Origin: Maribacter algarum (ex Zhang et al. 2020)
GTDB taxonomy: Bacteria > Bacteroidota > Bacteroidia > Flavobacteriales > Flavobacteriaceae
Length of the DNA stretch: 64,000 bases
Direction of reading: 5' to 3'
Assembly: GCF_005885635.1 (NCBI RefSeq)
Contig: NZ_VATY01000001.1
Location: forward strand, 1,240,001 to 1,304,000
Shown one piece after another: positions 1 to 9,007 of this stretch. The first letter of the stretch is position 1, and each line of letters begins with the position of its first letter. The position numbers were made by a program, and so were the translations under genes. The notes beneath the pieces were generated by a model. It searched no databases. It was not told where the DNA came from and worked only from the letters and a program-made list of their open reading frames with translations.

Positions 1-1017
1 CCTCGTACGGCTTCTGCCACGCACGAGATTGCGATTCATCCTGCTTTTGGTACTAGTCCGTTGTTGACAAGTAGTATTTATTTTGCCCTGGTACTGGTAT
101 TTGTTTTGAATCGTTCTAGAATTTTAAGCTTTATCGGAAAGTTCTTGACTCCTATTATAGTAATCATGCTTTTCGCCGTTATCGGCATCGGATTGTTTTC
201 TTCGGATGGATTAATGAACACCTCAACCTTTGACGCTCCAGTGGTAAGTGGTATCCTAGAAGGCTATCAAACCTTCGACGCCATAGGTGCAGTTGTAGTG
301 GGAGCAGTTATTATCATTTCATTAAACTTAAGAGGTCATGAAACCTTTGAAGCAAAAAAGGACATCATTCGAAAATCAGGATTCATTGCAGGATTAGGTT
401 TACTCCTTATATATGCAGGATTGATTTCTGTGGGTTCTTTCTTCGGAGCTGATATTGAAATTGACAATACGCTTAGTGGTGATATGCAAAGAGCAAATCT
501 CCTTCGGGGAATTAGTTTGGCTTCTTTAGGGACCTTCGGAAATAAAGTCCTTAGTATTCTAATTGCTCTAGCCTGTTTTACCACCGCCGTAGGAATCGTA
601 ACAGGAACCGCCGATTATTTCAAAGGATTATTCAAAGGTTCTCAGAAAGCCTATGTTATTACCGGAATTCTTGGTTGTGCTATTGGTGTTTTAATAGGTC
701 AGCTAGATTTTCATTCGATAATCGTTATTGCCGTTCCGGCTTTGATGATTATCTATCCTATTACTATTGTGCTGATTTTGTTGAATGTTGTTCCTGAGAA
801 ATTTGCTTCGGCAAAAGTTTTTAAAATGTTAGTTATAACAACCATTCTGTTTAGTATTCCTGATTTCCTAGGAACTGTTGGTTTCGGGGAAGCCGTTGCT
901 GGAGTTCAAAATTATATTCCTTTAAGTAAGTTTAGTATGGGGTGGGTGTTGCCTGCTTTGGTTGTTTTTGCTATTTTGAATCTAGGTAGCAAAAATCAAG
1001 AGCAAACTCAGAACTAA
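1..1017 (+). CDS. brnQ: Branched-chain amino acid transport system II carrier protein (5' truncated)
   Basis: This is the C-terminal part of a sodium- or proton-coupled leucine/isoleucine/valine importer of the LIV-II (BrnQ) family in the inner membrane. The open frame runs from the first base of the window, and its first visible residues (PRTASATHEIAI) match the conserved PRTA(S/T)xxHE segment of BrnQ, so the start lies upstream. About 338 residues are visible against roughly 430 for the family. Hydrophobic helices of about 20 residues recur along the whole length, as expected for a 12-helix carrier. The next gene is on the other strand, and the bidirectional hairpin at 1167-1203 could end its transcript. 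Confidence 0.9.
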   Translation, partial: PRTASATHEIAIHPAFGTSPLLTSSIYFALVLVFVLNRSRILSFIGKFLTPIIVIMLFAVIGIGLFSSDGLMNTSTFDAPVVSGILEGYQTFDAIGAVVVGAVIIISLNLRGHETFEAKKDIIRKSGFIAGLGLLLIYAGLISVGSFFGADIEIDNTLSGDMQRANLLRGISLASLGTFGNKVLSILIALACFTTAVGIVTGTADYFKGLFKGSQKAYVITGILGCAIGVLIGQLDFHSIIVIAVPALMIIYPITIVLILLNVVPEKFASAKVFKMLVITTILFSIPDFLGTVGFGEAVAGVQNYIPLSKFSMGWVLPALVVFAILNLGSKNQEQTQN

Positions 1018-1020
1018 GTT

Positions 1021-1163
1021 TTTTACTTCAATTGAAAATGAATATGGTATTCATGACGAACGTCCTAACAGCCATGATATCAATTTTTTGATTCTTCAGG
1101 TTCAATCTTATTTTTAAATATGGTTCTATAAATAGTTTTACTTTGGAGGGTTACTTCAAAATA
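1021..1163 (-). pseudogene. Decayed copy of the 3' end of the LAS-peptidase gene
   Basis: Read on the minus strand, this stretch resembles the last 130 or so bases of the intact gene at 1783-2592. The intact gene ends HGCQAVRHDDHIHFQLK; the remnant reads HGC, then a stop in place of Q, then DVRHEYHIHFQLK and a stop in the same place. Just upstream of HGC the remnant is one base shorter, so it is also frameshifted. The likeness fades near 1163. It cannot encode a working protein. It looks like what is left of a tandem duplicate whose body was lost, with the 1226-1621 gene now between the two copies. Confidence 0.8.
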
Positions 1164-1166
1164 AAT

Positions 1167-1203
1167 AAAAAGTCAGCAACGATTTCTCAAAGCTGACTTT
1201 TTT
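1167..1203. terminator. Bidirectional intrinsic terminator
   Basis: Arms AAAAAGTCAGC and GCTGACTTTTT (1167-1177 and 1192-1202) pair perfectly around a 14-base loop, with T-runs on both strands. It sits between the convergent brnQ and the 1226-1621 gene and can end both transcripts. Confidence 0.8.
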
Positions 1204-1225
1204 GGTCAAAAAGATTCTTTCAAAT

Positions 1226-1621
1226 TTAAAACGCAGTCCCTTTTTCCCCTTCATCTGCGCCGCCTGGAACCGTCGTTTTCGGCTGCGCTTTTCTCAAACA
1301 GTTACTGTATCTCAAATACAATTTATCAACTTGGTCAATCCATCCATCAGACCCTCTTACCAAGCGTGATATTTGTAGTAAAAGCTTTTCCGCGTCTACA
1401 TTACATTTATTGATTTTACTCCAAGTACTTGCCGAACGCCGCTTAGTCAGTTCTTTTCTTATTTCCTTGAGATCGTTTTCACGGTCCTCTACAAGTAACT
1501 TTTCATGCTTTTTAGCATCCTCACAATCTGCTTCATTTAGTCCTGTACAATCCACTTGCGCGTAACCAATTGATGTCACTAATAACATACTTGCGATTAA
1601 CAATAATTTTTTCATAATCAT
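1226..1621 (-). CDS. Small secreted protein of unknown function
   Basis: The product has 131 residues with a clear Sec signal peptide (MKKLLLIASMLLVTSIGYA, cleaved before Q). There are two possible starts in MIMKK, two codons apart. The mature part is charged and mostly helical (acidic/basic stretch around residues 35-65), with four cysteines (residues 25, 33, 74 and 109 by rough count) that could form disulfides in the periplasm. The C-terminus is a glycine/glutamate-rich tail. I do not recognise a family. It lies between an intact LAS-peptidase gene and the decayed copy of that gene's 3' end, so it may be an insertion into a former duplicate. Confidence 0.7.
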   Translation of the reverse strand: MIMKKLLLIASMLLVTSIGYAQVDCTGLNEADCEDAKKHEKLLVEDRENDLKEIRKELTKRRSASTWSKINKCNVDAEKLLLQISRLVRGSDGWIDQVDKLYLRYSNCLRKAQPKTTVPGGADEGEKGTAF

Positions 1622-1782
1622 AAAATTTTGAGGTTAATGTTTTCATTTATCTTATCTAATTTAATGAAAAATAAATAAAATAATTTACTTTTTCCTTACA
1701 GATATTGTAAGCCGTAATTAAATGTTTAAGGACTGTAATCATTCTAATCTTCCCGATTTTTTAAATACTGTTGCATTGAGGT

Positions 1783-2592
1783 TTACTTCAATTGAAAATG
1801 TATATGGTCATCGTGCCGAACCGCTTGGCATCCATGAAATCGAATTCTTTGGTTCTTCATATTCAATCTAGTTTTTAAATGTGGTTCAATAAAAAGCTTG
1901 CCCGTAGATGGCTGTTTCAAAATTTCCTGAATTAAATCCTTGGTTGCTTTTTCTGAAAAAGTCAGCTCTGAATTGATTATGCCGAAAGTCAAATACCTGG
2001 GAAAGTCATATTGCCATTTGCCTTTATCCAGACACTTCTCTATTTGATTGTATTCACTAGGTTTTGGTCCTTCATAAACTCCGTAACCACTTATTGAAGG
2101 TTTTTTATTGGTAAGTTTCCCATTTTCATCAGTATATATTAAAGAAATATCAATCTTCTTCCCATCGCTATGACTTAAATGAGGAAGAAGCGGAAACTTA
2201 TTGATGAATGGAAAATTCGCATCCAAATAAACCAATTTTATTCCTGGATATTTTTTATCAAGTCCAGTGGCAATTTTTTGCAGCGATGTGTTCAGTTCAG
2301 GTCTAACATAGTTGCGGTTCATTAAATCGGTCATAAATGTCCGAGCTTCCACATATTCGAACTTCTTAATTTTTTCACGACCAAATATGGGAGCGATAAT
2401 AGGAACGAATAAAATTGTTGTTATTAAGTAAAGTAGTGAGAAAGTGGTAAAACGTTTTAAGCGATATCTAGGGCTGTTATTTCTAACAAGAAGAAGAGTA
2501 ATCAAGTAAACTAACCCTCCTATTTGGGTACTGATTGTCAAAAAAACAATTATAACAAGATGTAATACAAATTTTATCGTTTTTCTAAACAT
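1783..2592 (-). CDS. Membrane-anchored LAS-type (MepA-like) metallopeptidase, putative
   Basis: The 269-residue protein has two N-terminal membrane helices (about residues 8-36 and 50-70), then an extracytoplasmic domain. H141 and D148 in HSDGKKID fit the HxxxxxxD zinc motif of LAS metallopeptidases (lysostaphin, D-Ala-D-Ala peptidase, Sonic hedgehog; MepA/VanY types). The C-terminal HDDHIHF (H260, H263, H265) fits the HxH element that supplies the third zinc ligand in MepA. From this I infer a zinc peptidase acting on peptidoglycan cross-links, held on the periplasmic face. Helical anchors are unusual for MepA, which is normally soluble and exported by a signal peptide. The exact substrate cannot be told from sequence. 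Confidence 0.6.
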   Translation of the reverse strand: MFRKTIKFVLHLVIIVFLTISTQIGGLVYLITLLLVRNNSPRYRLKRFTTFSLLYLITTILFVPIIAPIFGREKIKKFEYVEARTFMTDLMNRNYVRPELNTSLQKIATGLDKKYPGIKLVYLDANFPFINKFPLLPHLSHSDGKKIDISLIYTDENGKLTNKKPSISGYGVYEGPKPSEYNQIEKCLDKGKWQYDFPRYLTFGIINSELTFSEKATKDLIQEILKQPSTGKLFIEPHLKTRLNMKNQRIRFHGCQAVRHDDHIHFQLK

Positions 2593-2676
2593 GCTTATAA
2601 CACCTTATTATCTAGACTTGGATAGAAACTTAGTTATTCTCTAACCCTAAATTTCCATCGTCTTTCAATCTTCCTC

Positions 2677-3267
2677 TCATTTTGCTTTTTCATGTTCCAT
2701 AAATTCCCCAAAACCGTTTAGCATTCCTTTAATACAATCACAAGGTGTTGGGCCACCATCCCAGATTCCCTCGCATGGAACTTCTATAAGGTCATTTCGG
2801 TTTTCCTGCACCCAAGCTTTTGCATCATAGTAGGTATCTGGGTCATTTGAAGAAGTACTTACTTTACTGATTTTATTATTCTTTATAGTCAAACGAAAAG
2901 TATCGGTGACATTAAACTGAATGTCAAGAGCAGCCATTAGGTCATCTTTTACCGTTACCGGAAAAAGAATAGTCGAATCGTTTTCTTGAATGGTAGTACC
3001 TCTTTTAAGGAGTTTATAATTTCCACATTCAGCCCATTTTTGATAATACAGGAGTTCCGGTTGAGATTTCTCAGCATTGGATAAGGCAGCTTTCAGTACT
3101 TTATCATCAAATGAATAAAACGCATCAATAAACTCATTCCCTAGAATTATGTAATTAGCGGCCTTCTCAGAAACCTTAGATTCTGAAGTGTTTTTGCAGC
3201 TAAACTGTAGCACTACAAATAAAAGAAATAATAATATTTTTGGCATGATTTGAAATGTCCTACGCAT
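2677..3267 (-). CDS. Putative lipoprotein of unknown function
   Basis: The 196-residue product begins with a basic, hydrophobic signal ending in a lipobox, LQFSC, so it should be lipidated at Cys24 and membrane-anchored. The start used here overlaps the stop of the upstream pepP gene by 8 bases, a coupling arrangement; a second ATG seven codons on would give an equally good signal. The mature part is mixed alpha/beta, and its end holds a small cysteine cluster (CEGIW...TPCDC) in a segment rich in proline and glycine. No family is recognised. Co-transcription with pepP is likely but does not suggest a joint function. Confidence 0.7.
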   Translation of the reverse strand: MRRTFQIMPKILLFLLFVVLQFSCKNTSESKVSEKAANYIILGNEFIDAFYSFDDKVLKAALSNAEKSQPELLYYQKWAECGNYKLLKRGTTIQENDSTILFPVTVKDDLMAALDIQFNVTDTFRLTIKNNKISKVSTSSNDPDTYYDAKAWVQENRNDLIEVPCEGIWDGGPTPCDCIKGMLNGFGEFMEHEKAK

Positions 3268-4552
3268 TCATCAAAGCTTCAATTTCTTCTACTTCGATCG
3301 GGATATTCCCCATCAAATTAAACGGCTCACCACTTTCTTGAATGACCACATCATCTTCTAAACGAATGCCCATTTTCTCTTCTGGAATATAAATACCAGG
3401 TTCAACGGTAAAAACCATATTCGCTTTCATCGGAGTTTTCAGTTCTCCGTAATCGTGTGTGTTGAGTCCGATATGGTGGCTGGTACCGTGCATAAAATAT
3501 TTCTTGTAGGCTGGCCAATCTTTGTTCTCGTTTTGAACATCTGCTTTATCTAACAACCCCAATCCTAAAAGTTCGGAGGTCATCACTTTCCCGCACTCTT
3601 TGTGATACTCGGCCCAAATAGCACCAGGTACTAGCATCGTCGTTGCCTCCTTTTTTACATTGAGCACAGCATTGTAAACATCCTTTTGTCGTTGTGTAAA
3701 CTTTCCATTTACTGGAATGGTTCTTGTCAAATCACTAGAGTAATTGGCATATTCCGCGGCAACATCCATCAGAATCATATCGCCATCTTTGCACTGTTGA
3801 TTGTTCTCTAAATAGTGCAAAACATTGGCATTATTTCCTGAAGCGATAATCGGGGCATAGGCAAATCCCTTCGAACGGTTTCTCAAAAATTCATGGGAAA
3901 GCTCTGCTTCTATTTCATATTCCCAAACCCCAGGTTTAATAAAACCGAGCAAGCGTCTAAATCCTTTCTCAGTAATATCACATGCGGTTTGCATCAGAGC
4001 GATTTCCTCTGGTTCTTTTAAACCCCGTATTTCTTGAAGTATGGGAAAACTCTTAGCGACGCGATGGGCGGGATACTTACGTTTGCACTCCAAAATAAAA
4101 CGGTCTTCACGAGTCTGTAATTCTACTGCCTGGCGATAATGTTCGTTTGTGTTGAAGTAAATTGTATCGGTCTCAGTCATCAAATCAAAGAAAATTTTGT
4201 CGAAATCAGAAAGCCAATAAATGGTTTCTATTCCAGAAACCTTTGTTGCTTGTTCCTTGGTTAGCTTTGCACCTTCCCAGATGGCGATGTGTTCATTCGT
4301 TTCACGCACAAAAAGTACTTCTCTATGTTTTTTATCCATGGCGTCTGGAAACAAAATCAAAATCGTTTCCTCTTGGTCTGCACCACTTAAATAGAAAATA
4401 TCACGATGTTGCTCAAATGGCATTGTACTATCTGCACTAATAGGATAAATATCATTGGAATTAAAAACAGCAATGCTCTTGGGCTGCATTCTATCCATAA
4501 ACTTTTTTCGATTCTTTATGAATAGTGAATTAGGAATTTGCTCGTACTTCAT
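3260..4552 (-). CDS. pepP: Xaa-Pro aminopeptidase (M24B)
   Basis: This 430-residue enzyme removes an N-terminal residue when proline is second in a peptide. The N-terminal aminopeptidase-P domain (about residues 1-170) precedes a pita-bread M24 domain. The dinuclear metal ligands are visible in order: D263 in LMDVAAE, D274 in SSDLTR, H359 in HGTSHHIGL, E384 in TVEPGIY and E398 in IRLEDD. The length is typical for the family. No signal peptide is seen, so it is cytoplasmic and probably works on peptide breakdown products. The gene is followed closely by a lipoprotein gene whose start overlaps its stop. Confidence 0.95.
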   Translation of the reverse strand: MKYEQIPNSLFIKNRKKFMDRMQPKSIAVFNSNDIYPISADSTMPFEQHRDIFYLSGADQEETILILFPDAMDKKHREVLFVRETNEHIAIWEGAKLTKEQATKVSGIETIYWLSDFDKIFFDLMTETDTIYFNTNEHYRQAVELQTREDRFILECKRKYPAHRVAKSFPILQEIRGLKEPEEIALMQTACDITEKGFRRLLGFIKPGVWEYEIEAELSHEFLRNRSKGFAYAPIIASGNNANVLHYLENNQQCKDGDMILMDVAAEYANYSSDLTRTIPVNGKFTQRQKDVYNAVLNVKKEATTMLVPGAIWAEYHKECGKVMTSELLGLGLLDKADVQNENKDWPAYKKYFMHGTSHHIGLNTHDYGELKTPMKANMVFTVEPGIYIPEEKMGIRLEDDVVIQESGEPFNLMGNIPIEVEEIEALMNA

Positions 4553-4659
4553 AGGTATTCTTGTTAGTTGTCTAAATGTAAGAATTACCAGTAATTTCTA
4601 AGGGATTATCGGTGAACTATTTTGTAAATTTAAAAGCTATCAACCAACCCAAGAGCAAT

Positions 4660-7600
4660 ATGAAAATGATACAGCGCTTTCTTGCATTCCTCTTTTTACT
4701 ACCTATCGCAATTTCCGCCCAAACGGATGCTAAAGTATTCGAGAATTTGAAATTCCGTTTTATCGGTCCTGAAGGAAATCGGGCGATTGCCATCGCAGGT
4801 GTTCCAGGCGACCCAATGATCAATTATATTGGAGCAGCATCTGGTGGATTATGGAAAACAACCGACGGCGGACTTAATTGGAAACCCATTTTTGATGAAC
4901 AGGATGCTTCATCAATTGGATCAATTGCGATAACACCTACCAATCCAGATATTGTTTGGGCAGGAACGGGCGAAACATTTGTCATTAGACCAGCCCATGC
5001 CATGGGAGACGGAATCTACAAATCAGAAGATGCTGGAAAGACCTGGAAAAACATGGGCCTTGAAAAAACAGGGCGTATAGGGCGCATTATTGTACATCCT
5101 ACCAATCCTGATATTGTTTACGCAGCAGCACTCGGTCATACCTACGGACCTCAGCAAGAGCGAGGTGTCTACAAAACTGTCAACGGCGGTAAAACTTGGA
5201 AACAGATTTTCTTTGTTGATGAAAATACGGGAGCTGCGGAATTAGCCCTTGACCCTAAAAATCCCGATAGACTTTTGGTGGGCATGTGGTCTATTCATAT
5301 CAATACTTGGGGTTTGCGAAGTGGCGGTGCCGGTGGCGGCGTTTATCGTTCTTTGGATGGAGGGGATACCTGGGAAGCACTTTCCAAAAAAGGGCTTCCA
5401 GGAGGAGTGGAAAATCCCGTAGGAAAGACAGCTGTCGCGATTTCGCATTCAGAACCTGATATCATTTATGCGCTGTTTGAAATTGATAGTCCGGCATTGT
5501 ATCGTTCTGAAGATTTTGGTGAAACTTGGACTTTACAGACTAGAAATCATGACATCGCAGAGCGCGCACCGTATTATACCCGAATGGCAGTTTCCACCTC
5601 TGACCCGAACGAATTGTATTTCGCTAGTGTCAAGTTCAGCATTTCAAAAGATGGGGGCAAAACTATTGATGCTGGTTACAAAGCTGGTGGAGACAACCAT
5701 GATATTTGGGTAGACCCCAGCAACTCAGACCGCATTATGGTTGCCCATGATGGCTGTGCTAGTATAAGTTTAAATCACGGAGAAACTTTTAATCGAATTG
5801 TGCTCCCAATTGCGCAGATGTATCACGTTTCTGTTGACGACCAAATTCCGTATAACGTCTATGGTAACCGTCAGGATGGCTACTCATACAAAGGTCCGAG
5901 CAATAGTAGACAAGGTTATATACCGGTCGGTTTATGGAAAGGTGTTGGCGGTTGTGAAAGTGGTTTTGCCCAACCTGACCCATTTGATAACAACATTGTT
6001 TGGTCAGGATGTTATGACGGCGGACTACAGCGCTATAATGTAAAAACAGGTCATGCAAGAGACGTGCGAGTTTGGCCAGAAGCAGGTTACGGATGGGCAC
6101 CCGCTGATATGAAATACCGCTGGCATTGGAATTTCCCCATGGCATTTTCTCCCCATACCAAACACCGCGTTTATGTGGGCAGTCAGTTCGTGCATAAAAG
6201 TGATGATGACGGACAAAGTTGGCAGGTGATTAGTCCTGATTTGACTTTGAATGATAAATCGCACCAACAAAGTTCTGGTGGAATAGCGGTTGATAATCTG
6301 ATGACTTTTGATGGGGCTACTTTGTTCAGCATTGTAGAATCAAAATTAGAAGCAGGTCTTATTTGGACAGGTAGCAACGATGGGCAAGTACAATTAACCA
6401 AAGATGGTGGCGAAAATTGGACAAACGTCACGGCGAACATTCCCAATTTACCAAAATGGGGAACCATAGCGAATATCGAAGTATCCCGCTTCAAAAAAGG
6501 TGCCGCATACATCACTATCGATTTGCATCAAATGGGAGACTTCGACCCTTATGTTTACAAAACCGAAGATTACGGAGAAAGTTGGAATTTGATAAGTGGT
6601 ACGGTTCCAAAATCGGTTCACAGTTTTGTGCATGTCATCAAAGAAGATCCGAAACGTGAAGGCATGTTGTACTTGGGAGTTGATAATGGCATTTACATTT
6701 CCCATAACGATGGTGGAAGTTGGATGCGTTTGAAAAACAATCTCCCTCCAGCACCAGTATATTGGTTGGAAATTCAAGAACGTTTTGACGATTTAATAGT
6801 GGGCACTTATGGAAGGGGTTATTATATTCTGGATAATATTTCTCCCTTGCGGGAATTCGATATCGACGCGCAAGACAAGGATGCGCATCTCTTTAGTTTG
6901 CGACAAGCCTATCGTTTTCAGAACCTACAAAGCATCAAAACGGATGGACCAAGTATGAACTCAGGAAGGAATCCGGATTATGGAGCTGAAATCAATTATT
7001 TCCTAAAAGATAGTACAGACCAAAAAGTGGAGATTCAAATCATCAAAGGTGAAAATGAGATTGTGCGGACTTTGGAGGGGAAACAATCCGAAGGAATACA
7101 TCGCACCATGTGGGATTTGCGATATGAACCCACTTACAAACCCAAATTAAAAACCACTCCAACAGGAAGGCCTTGGGTGCAATTAAACGGAGAAGGTTGG
7201 CGGCCGCTAGTTACTTGGGATTTAGATTTAATGCGCGGTCAATTCGGCCCAAAAGTGGTTCCGGATACTTATAAAGTAAAATTGATTATTGGAGAGGAAG
7301 AATATGTTCGCGAACTAGAAGTGTTAAAAGACCCATCCACAGAAAGTTCTATTGAAGATATCAAAGAACAGGTGACTTTTTCGTTGGAACTTCGCGATGC
7401 CATAAATATCGGCGTTACCATGATTAATAGTATTGAGGATATTAAAAGTGAACTGCAAGAAATCATTCCGAAGTTGAAAAAAGCTTCGGATAAGAAAAAG
7501 GCAAGAGCACTTTTCAACTCTGCTCAATCCATTGCGGGAACTCTATATGATATTCAATTGACCGGAGCGCGTGAAGATGCCTTTCGTTCCCCAATGCGAT

Positions 7601-7821
7601 TATACGGAAGACTGAGTGCTTTAGCCAGTGACATAGGAGCTTTTGGCGCAGATTTTAAACCAACAGACCAACAGCGAGAAGTCTACGGAATATTCAATAA
7701 ACGTCTTGAAAATGCTAATAAAAAATTCGAAAATTTTATAAAAGTGGAAGTCCCAAAATTGAATAGCCAAATCAAAAAAAGTGAATTACAAATTCAGGGT
7801 GGGGAGAAGATAAAATCTTAA
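4660..7821 (+). CDS. Secreted Asp-box / sortilin-like (VPS10) beta-propeller protein
   Basis: The product has about 1053 residues from the ATG chosen, which opens a clean signal peptide (MKMIQRFLAFLFLLPIAISA). A GTG 16 codons upstream would spoil the signal. About ten Asp-box motifs of the form SxDxGxTW are spread over residues 50-720 (for example KTTDGGLNW, KSEDAGKTW, KTEDYGESW), which mark one or two BNR/sortilin-type beta-propellers. The last 300 residues are a different, partly helical domain. Databases often label such proteins glycosyl hydrolase, but I see no sialidase catalytic arginine triad or FRIP box, so a binding or scaffolding role is at least as likely. A paralogue lies at 9008-11878. 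Confidence 0.8.
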   Translation: MKMIQRFLAFLFLLPIAISAQTDAKVFENLKFRFIGPEGNRAIAIAGVPGDPMINYIGAASGGLWKTTDGGLNWKPIFDEQDASSIGSIAITPTNPDIVWAGTGETFVIRPAHAMGDGIYKSEDAGKTWKNMGLEKTGRIGRIIVHPTNPDIVYAAALGHTYGPQQERGVYKTVNGGKTWKQIFFVDENTGAAELALDPKNPDRLLVGMWSIHINTWGLRSGGAGGGVYRSLDGGDTWEALSKKGLPGGVENPVGKTAVAISHSEPDIIYALFEIDSPALYRSEDFGETWTLQTRNHDIAERAPYYTRMAVSTSDPNELYFASVKFSISKDGGKTIDAGYKAGGDNHDIWVDPSNSDRIMVAHDGCASISLNHGETFNRIVLPIAQMYHVSVDDQIPYNVYGNRQDGYSYKGPSNSRQGYIPVGLWKGVGGCESGFAQPDPFDNNIVWSGCYDGGLQRYNVKTGHARDVRVWPEAGYGWAPADMKYRWHWNFPMAFSPHTKHRVYVGSQFVHKSDDDGQSWQVISPDLTLNDKSHQQSSGGIAVDNLMTFDGATLFSIVESKLEAGLIWTGSNDGQVQLTKDGGENWTNVTANIPNLPKWGTIANIEVSRFKKGAAYITIDLHQMGDFDPYVYKTEDYGESWNLISGTVPKSVHSFVHVIKEDPKREGMLYLGVDNGIYISHNDGGSWMRLKNNLPPAPVYWLEIQERFDDLIVGTYGRGYYILDNISPLREFDIDAQDKDAHLFSLRQAYRFQNLQSIKTDGPSMNSGRNPDYGAEINYFLKDSTDQKVEIQIIKGENEIVRTLEGKQSEGIHRTMWDLRYEPTYKPKLKTTPTGRPWVQLNGEGWRPLVTWDLDLMRGQFGPKVVPDTYKVKLIIGEEEYVRELEVLKDPSTESSIEDIKEQVTFSLELRDAINIGVTMINSIEDIKSELQEIIPKLKKASDKKKARALFNSAQSIAGTLYDIQLTGAREDAFRSPMRLYGRLSALASDIGAFGADFKPTDQQREVYGIFNKRLENANKKFENFIKVEVPKLNSQIKKSELQIQGGEKIKS

Positions 7822-7833
7822 CTGTGTTTTGAG

Positions 7834-8406
7834 TTATTGAGGGTTGTATAATATTTTCAGTTCCTTCTCTTCCATTGAAATAATATTAACATCTAGGGAT
7901 ATTGGAGTCAAAGGTTGATTTATAGAGTCACGCTTCACAGCAACAATGGCATCGATGATTTCCATGCCCTTGATAACTTTACCAAAAACGGTATAATCTC
8001 CATCTAATCGATGTTCCCCCTCCTTATTTTGAACAATATAAAACTGACAACGTGCCGAAAGCTTTTCGGCATTTCCATCGCGACCAGCTCCCAAAGCGCC
8101 ATATTCATGGGTCAATCTATCCACAAACTCTGGGGCTAACAAATAATCTGGGTCATTGAACCCTTCAGGAGTATCGGGGCATCCGCCTTGTGCAACAAAA
8201 TCTGGGATTACTCGATTAAAAGTCAGTGAATCCCAATACCCCTCTTTTGCTAATTGTATGAAACTGGCTTTATGATTAGGTGTTTCATCATGCAACCAAA
8301 TCAAAATATCTCCCTTGGGGGTTTTGATTTCACCAATTTCATAAGTCTCTTGAGCCGTGCAGCCCGTAAAAATAAGAGTCCCGATTATTGGTAAGAAGTA
8401 TTTCAT
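7834..8406 (-). CDS. Cyclophilin-type peptidyl-prolyl isomerase lipoprotein
   Basis: This protein of about 190 residues catalyses cis-trans isomerisation of X-Pro bonds during folding of exported proteins. A short signal with lipobox FTGC places it on a membrane in the periplasm. The cyclophilin core follows, with the conserved FNRVIPDFVAQGGCPD segment and a FGKVIKGMEIID segment near the end. The ATG at 8406 is preferred over an upstream TTG because that TTG is part of the promoter-like TATATTTG. It is flanked by the two Asp-box propeller genes and converges with the first of them 12 bases away. It could assist their folding, but this is inference. Confidence 0.88.
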   Translation of the reverse strand: MKYFLPIIGTLIFTGCTAQETYEIGEIKTPKGDILIWLHDETPNHKASFIQLAKEGYWDSLTFNRVIPDFVAQGGCPDTPEGFNDPDYLLAPEFVDRLTHEYGALGAGRDGNAEKLSARCQFYIVQNKEGEHRLDGDYTVFGKVIKGMEIIDAIVAVKRDSINQPLTPISLDVNIISMEEKELKILYNPQ

Positions 8407-8412
8407 AATTTC

Positions 8413-8420
8413 CAAATATA
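8413..8420 (-). promoter_or_regulatory. Bacteroidota -7 element (TATATTTG)
   Basis: On the minus strand TATATTTG fits TAnnTTTG exactly, with a T-rich stretch about 21 bases upstream in place of a clear TTTG. It ends only 6 bases before the ATG of the cyclophilin gene, so the transcript would be nearly leaderless. Confidence 0.5.
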
Positions 8421-8441
8421 GTTCATTCCATAAAAGGCATT

Positions 8442-8476
8442 AAAAAACCCACCCGTTTCGAAAAACTGGGCGGGTT
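8442..8476 (-). terminator. Intrinsic terminator of the glycine-zipper gene
   Basis: On the minus strand a stem AACCCGCCC / GGGTGGGTT closes around an AT-rich loop and is followed by six Ts. It lies just after the stop of the 8498-8821 gene and overlaps the upstream promoter region of the cyclophilin gene. Confidence 0.7.
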
Positions 8477-8497
8477 GATTATTACTTGTTTACTTCG

Positions 8498-8821
8498 TTA
8501 TTTTGACATCGCATTTTTGATGACACCAATGATTGCCATGATAACGCCACCACCGACACCGCCTCCTGCGACGCTTCCTAGAATGCTAGACATATCCATT
8601 CCTCCAGCAGCTTCTGCGGCTCCAGACATATCAGTTCCTGTTGCTGCTCCAGCTCCAAGACCTAACATCCCCAGAAGTTGACCTCCGATACCACCTCCAA
8701 CAAGTCCGGATATGACATTTCCGACTGTTCCTAGAGACAAGTTTTTTAACAATTTTCCAGCGGTAATACCTCCAAGGCCTCCCGATACAAGTTGAACGAT
8801 TAACGGTAAATACTCTTCCAT
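8498..8821 (-). CDS. Small glycine-rich (glycine-zipper) membrane protein
   Basis: The 107-residue product is dominated by Gly, Ala, Leu and Ile. Three segments (about residues 10-30, 34-62 and 80-103) carry GxxxG-like repeats such as GGLGG, GGGIGG and GGGVGGG, which pack helices tightly in membranes. Two MS-rich polar stretches (DMSGAAEAAGGMDMSS) separate them. There is no cleavable signal. It may be a helix-packed inner-membrane protein or a small pore former, but no family is recognised with certainty. It is a single gene with its own terminator, lying divergent from the second Asp-box propeller gene. Confidence 0.75.
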   Translation of the reverse strand: MEEYLPLIVQLVSGGLGGITAGKLLKNLSLGTVGNVISGLVGGGIGGQLLGMLGLGAGAATGTDMSGAAEAAGGMDMSSILGSVAGGGVGGGVIMAIIGVIKNAMSK

Positions 8822-9007
8822 TTTAAATTAGTTTAGTTGATTATGTATCAATAAATTAACAAAATATTAAGGAGAATTACAATTTTGTTCTATTTAAATT
8901 GTCAAAGTAGAGGATATTTAAATAGGAAATTATTGATTTCATAAAGTGGCATTCTCTCTTAAATTACCTTAGACTAAAGGTTTCTTGGCAAGTTTTACTA
9001 ACTTCCC

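Noticed and set aside
5789-6145. Long antisense frame within the first Asp-box propeller gene
   Set aside because: It lies wholly opposite a well-supported gene and has no signal, family motif or start context of its own.
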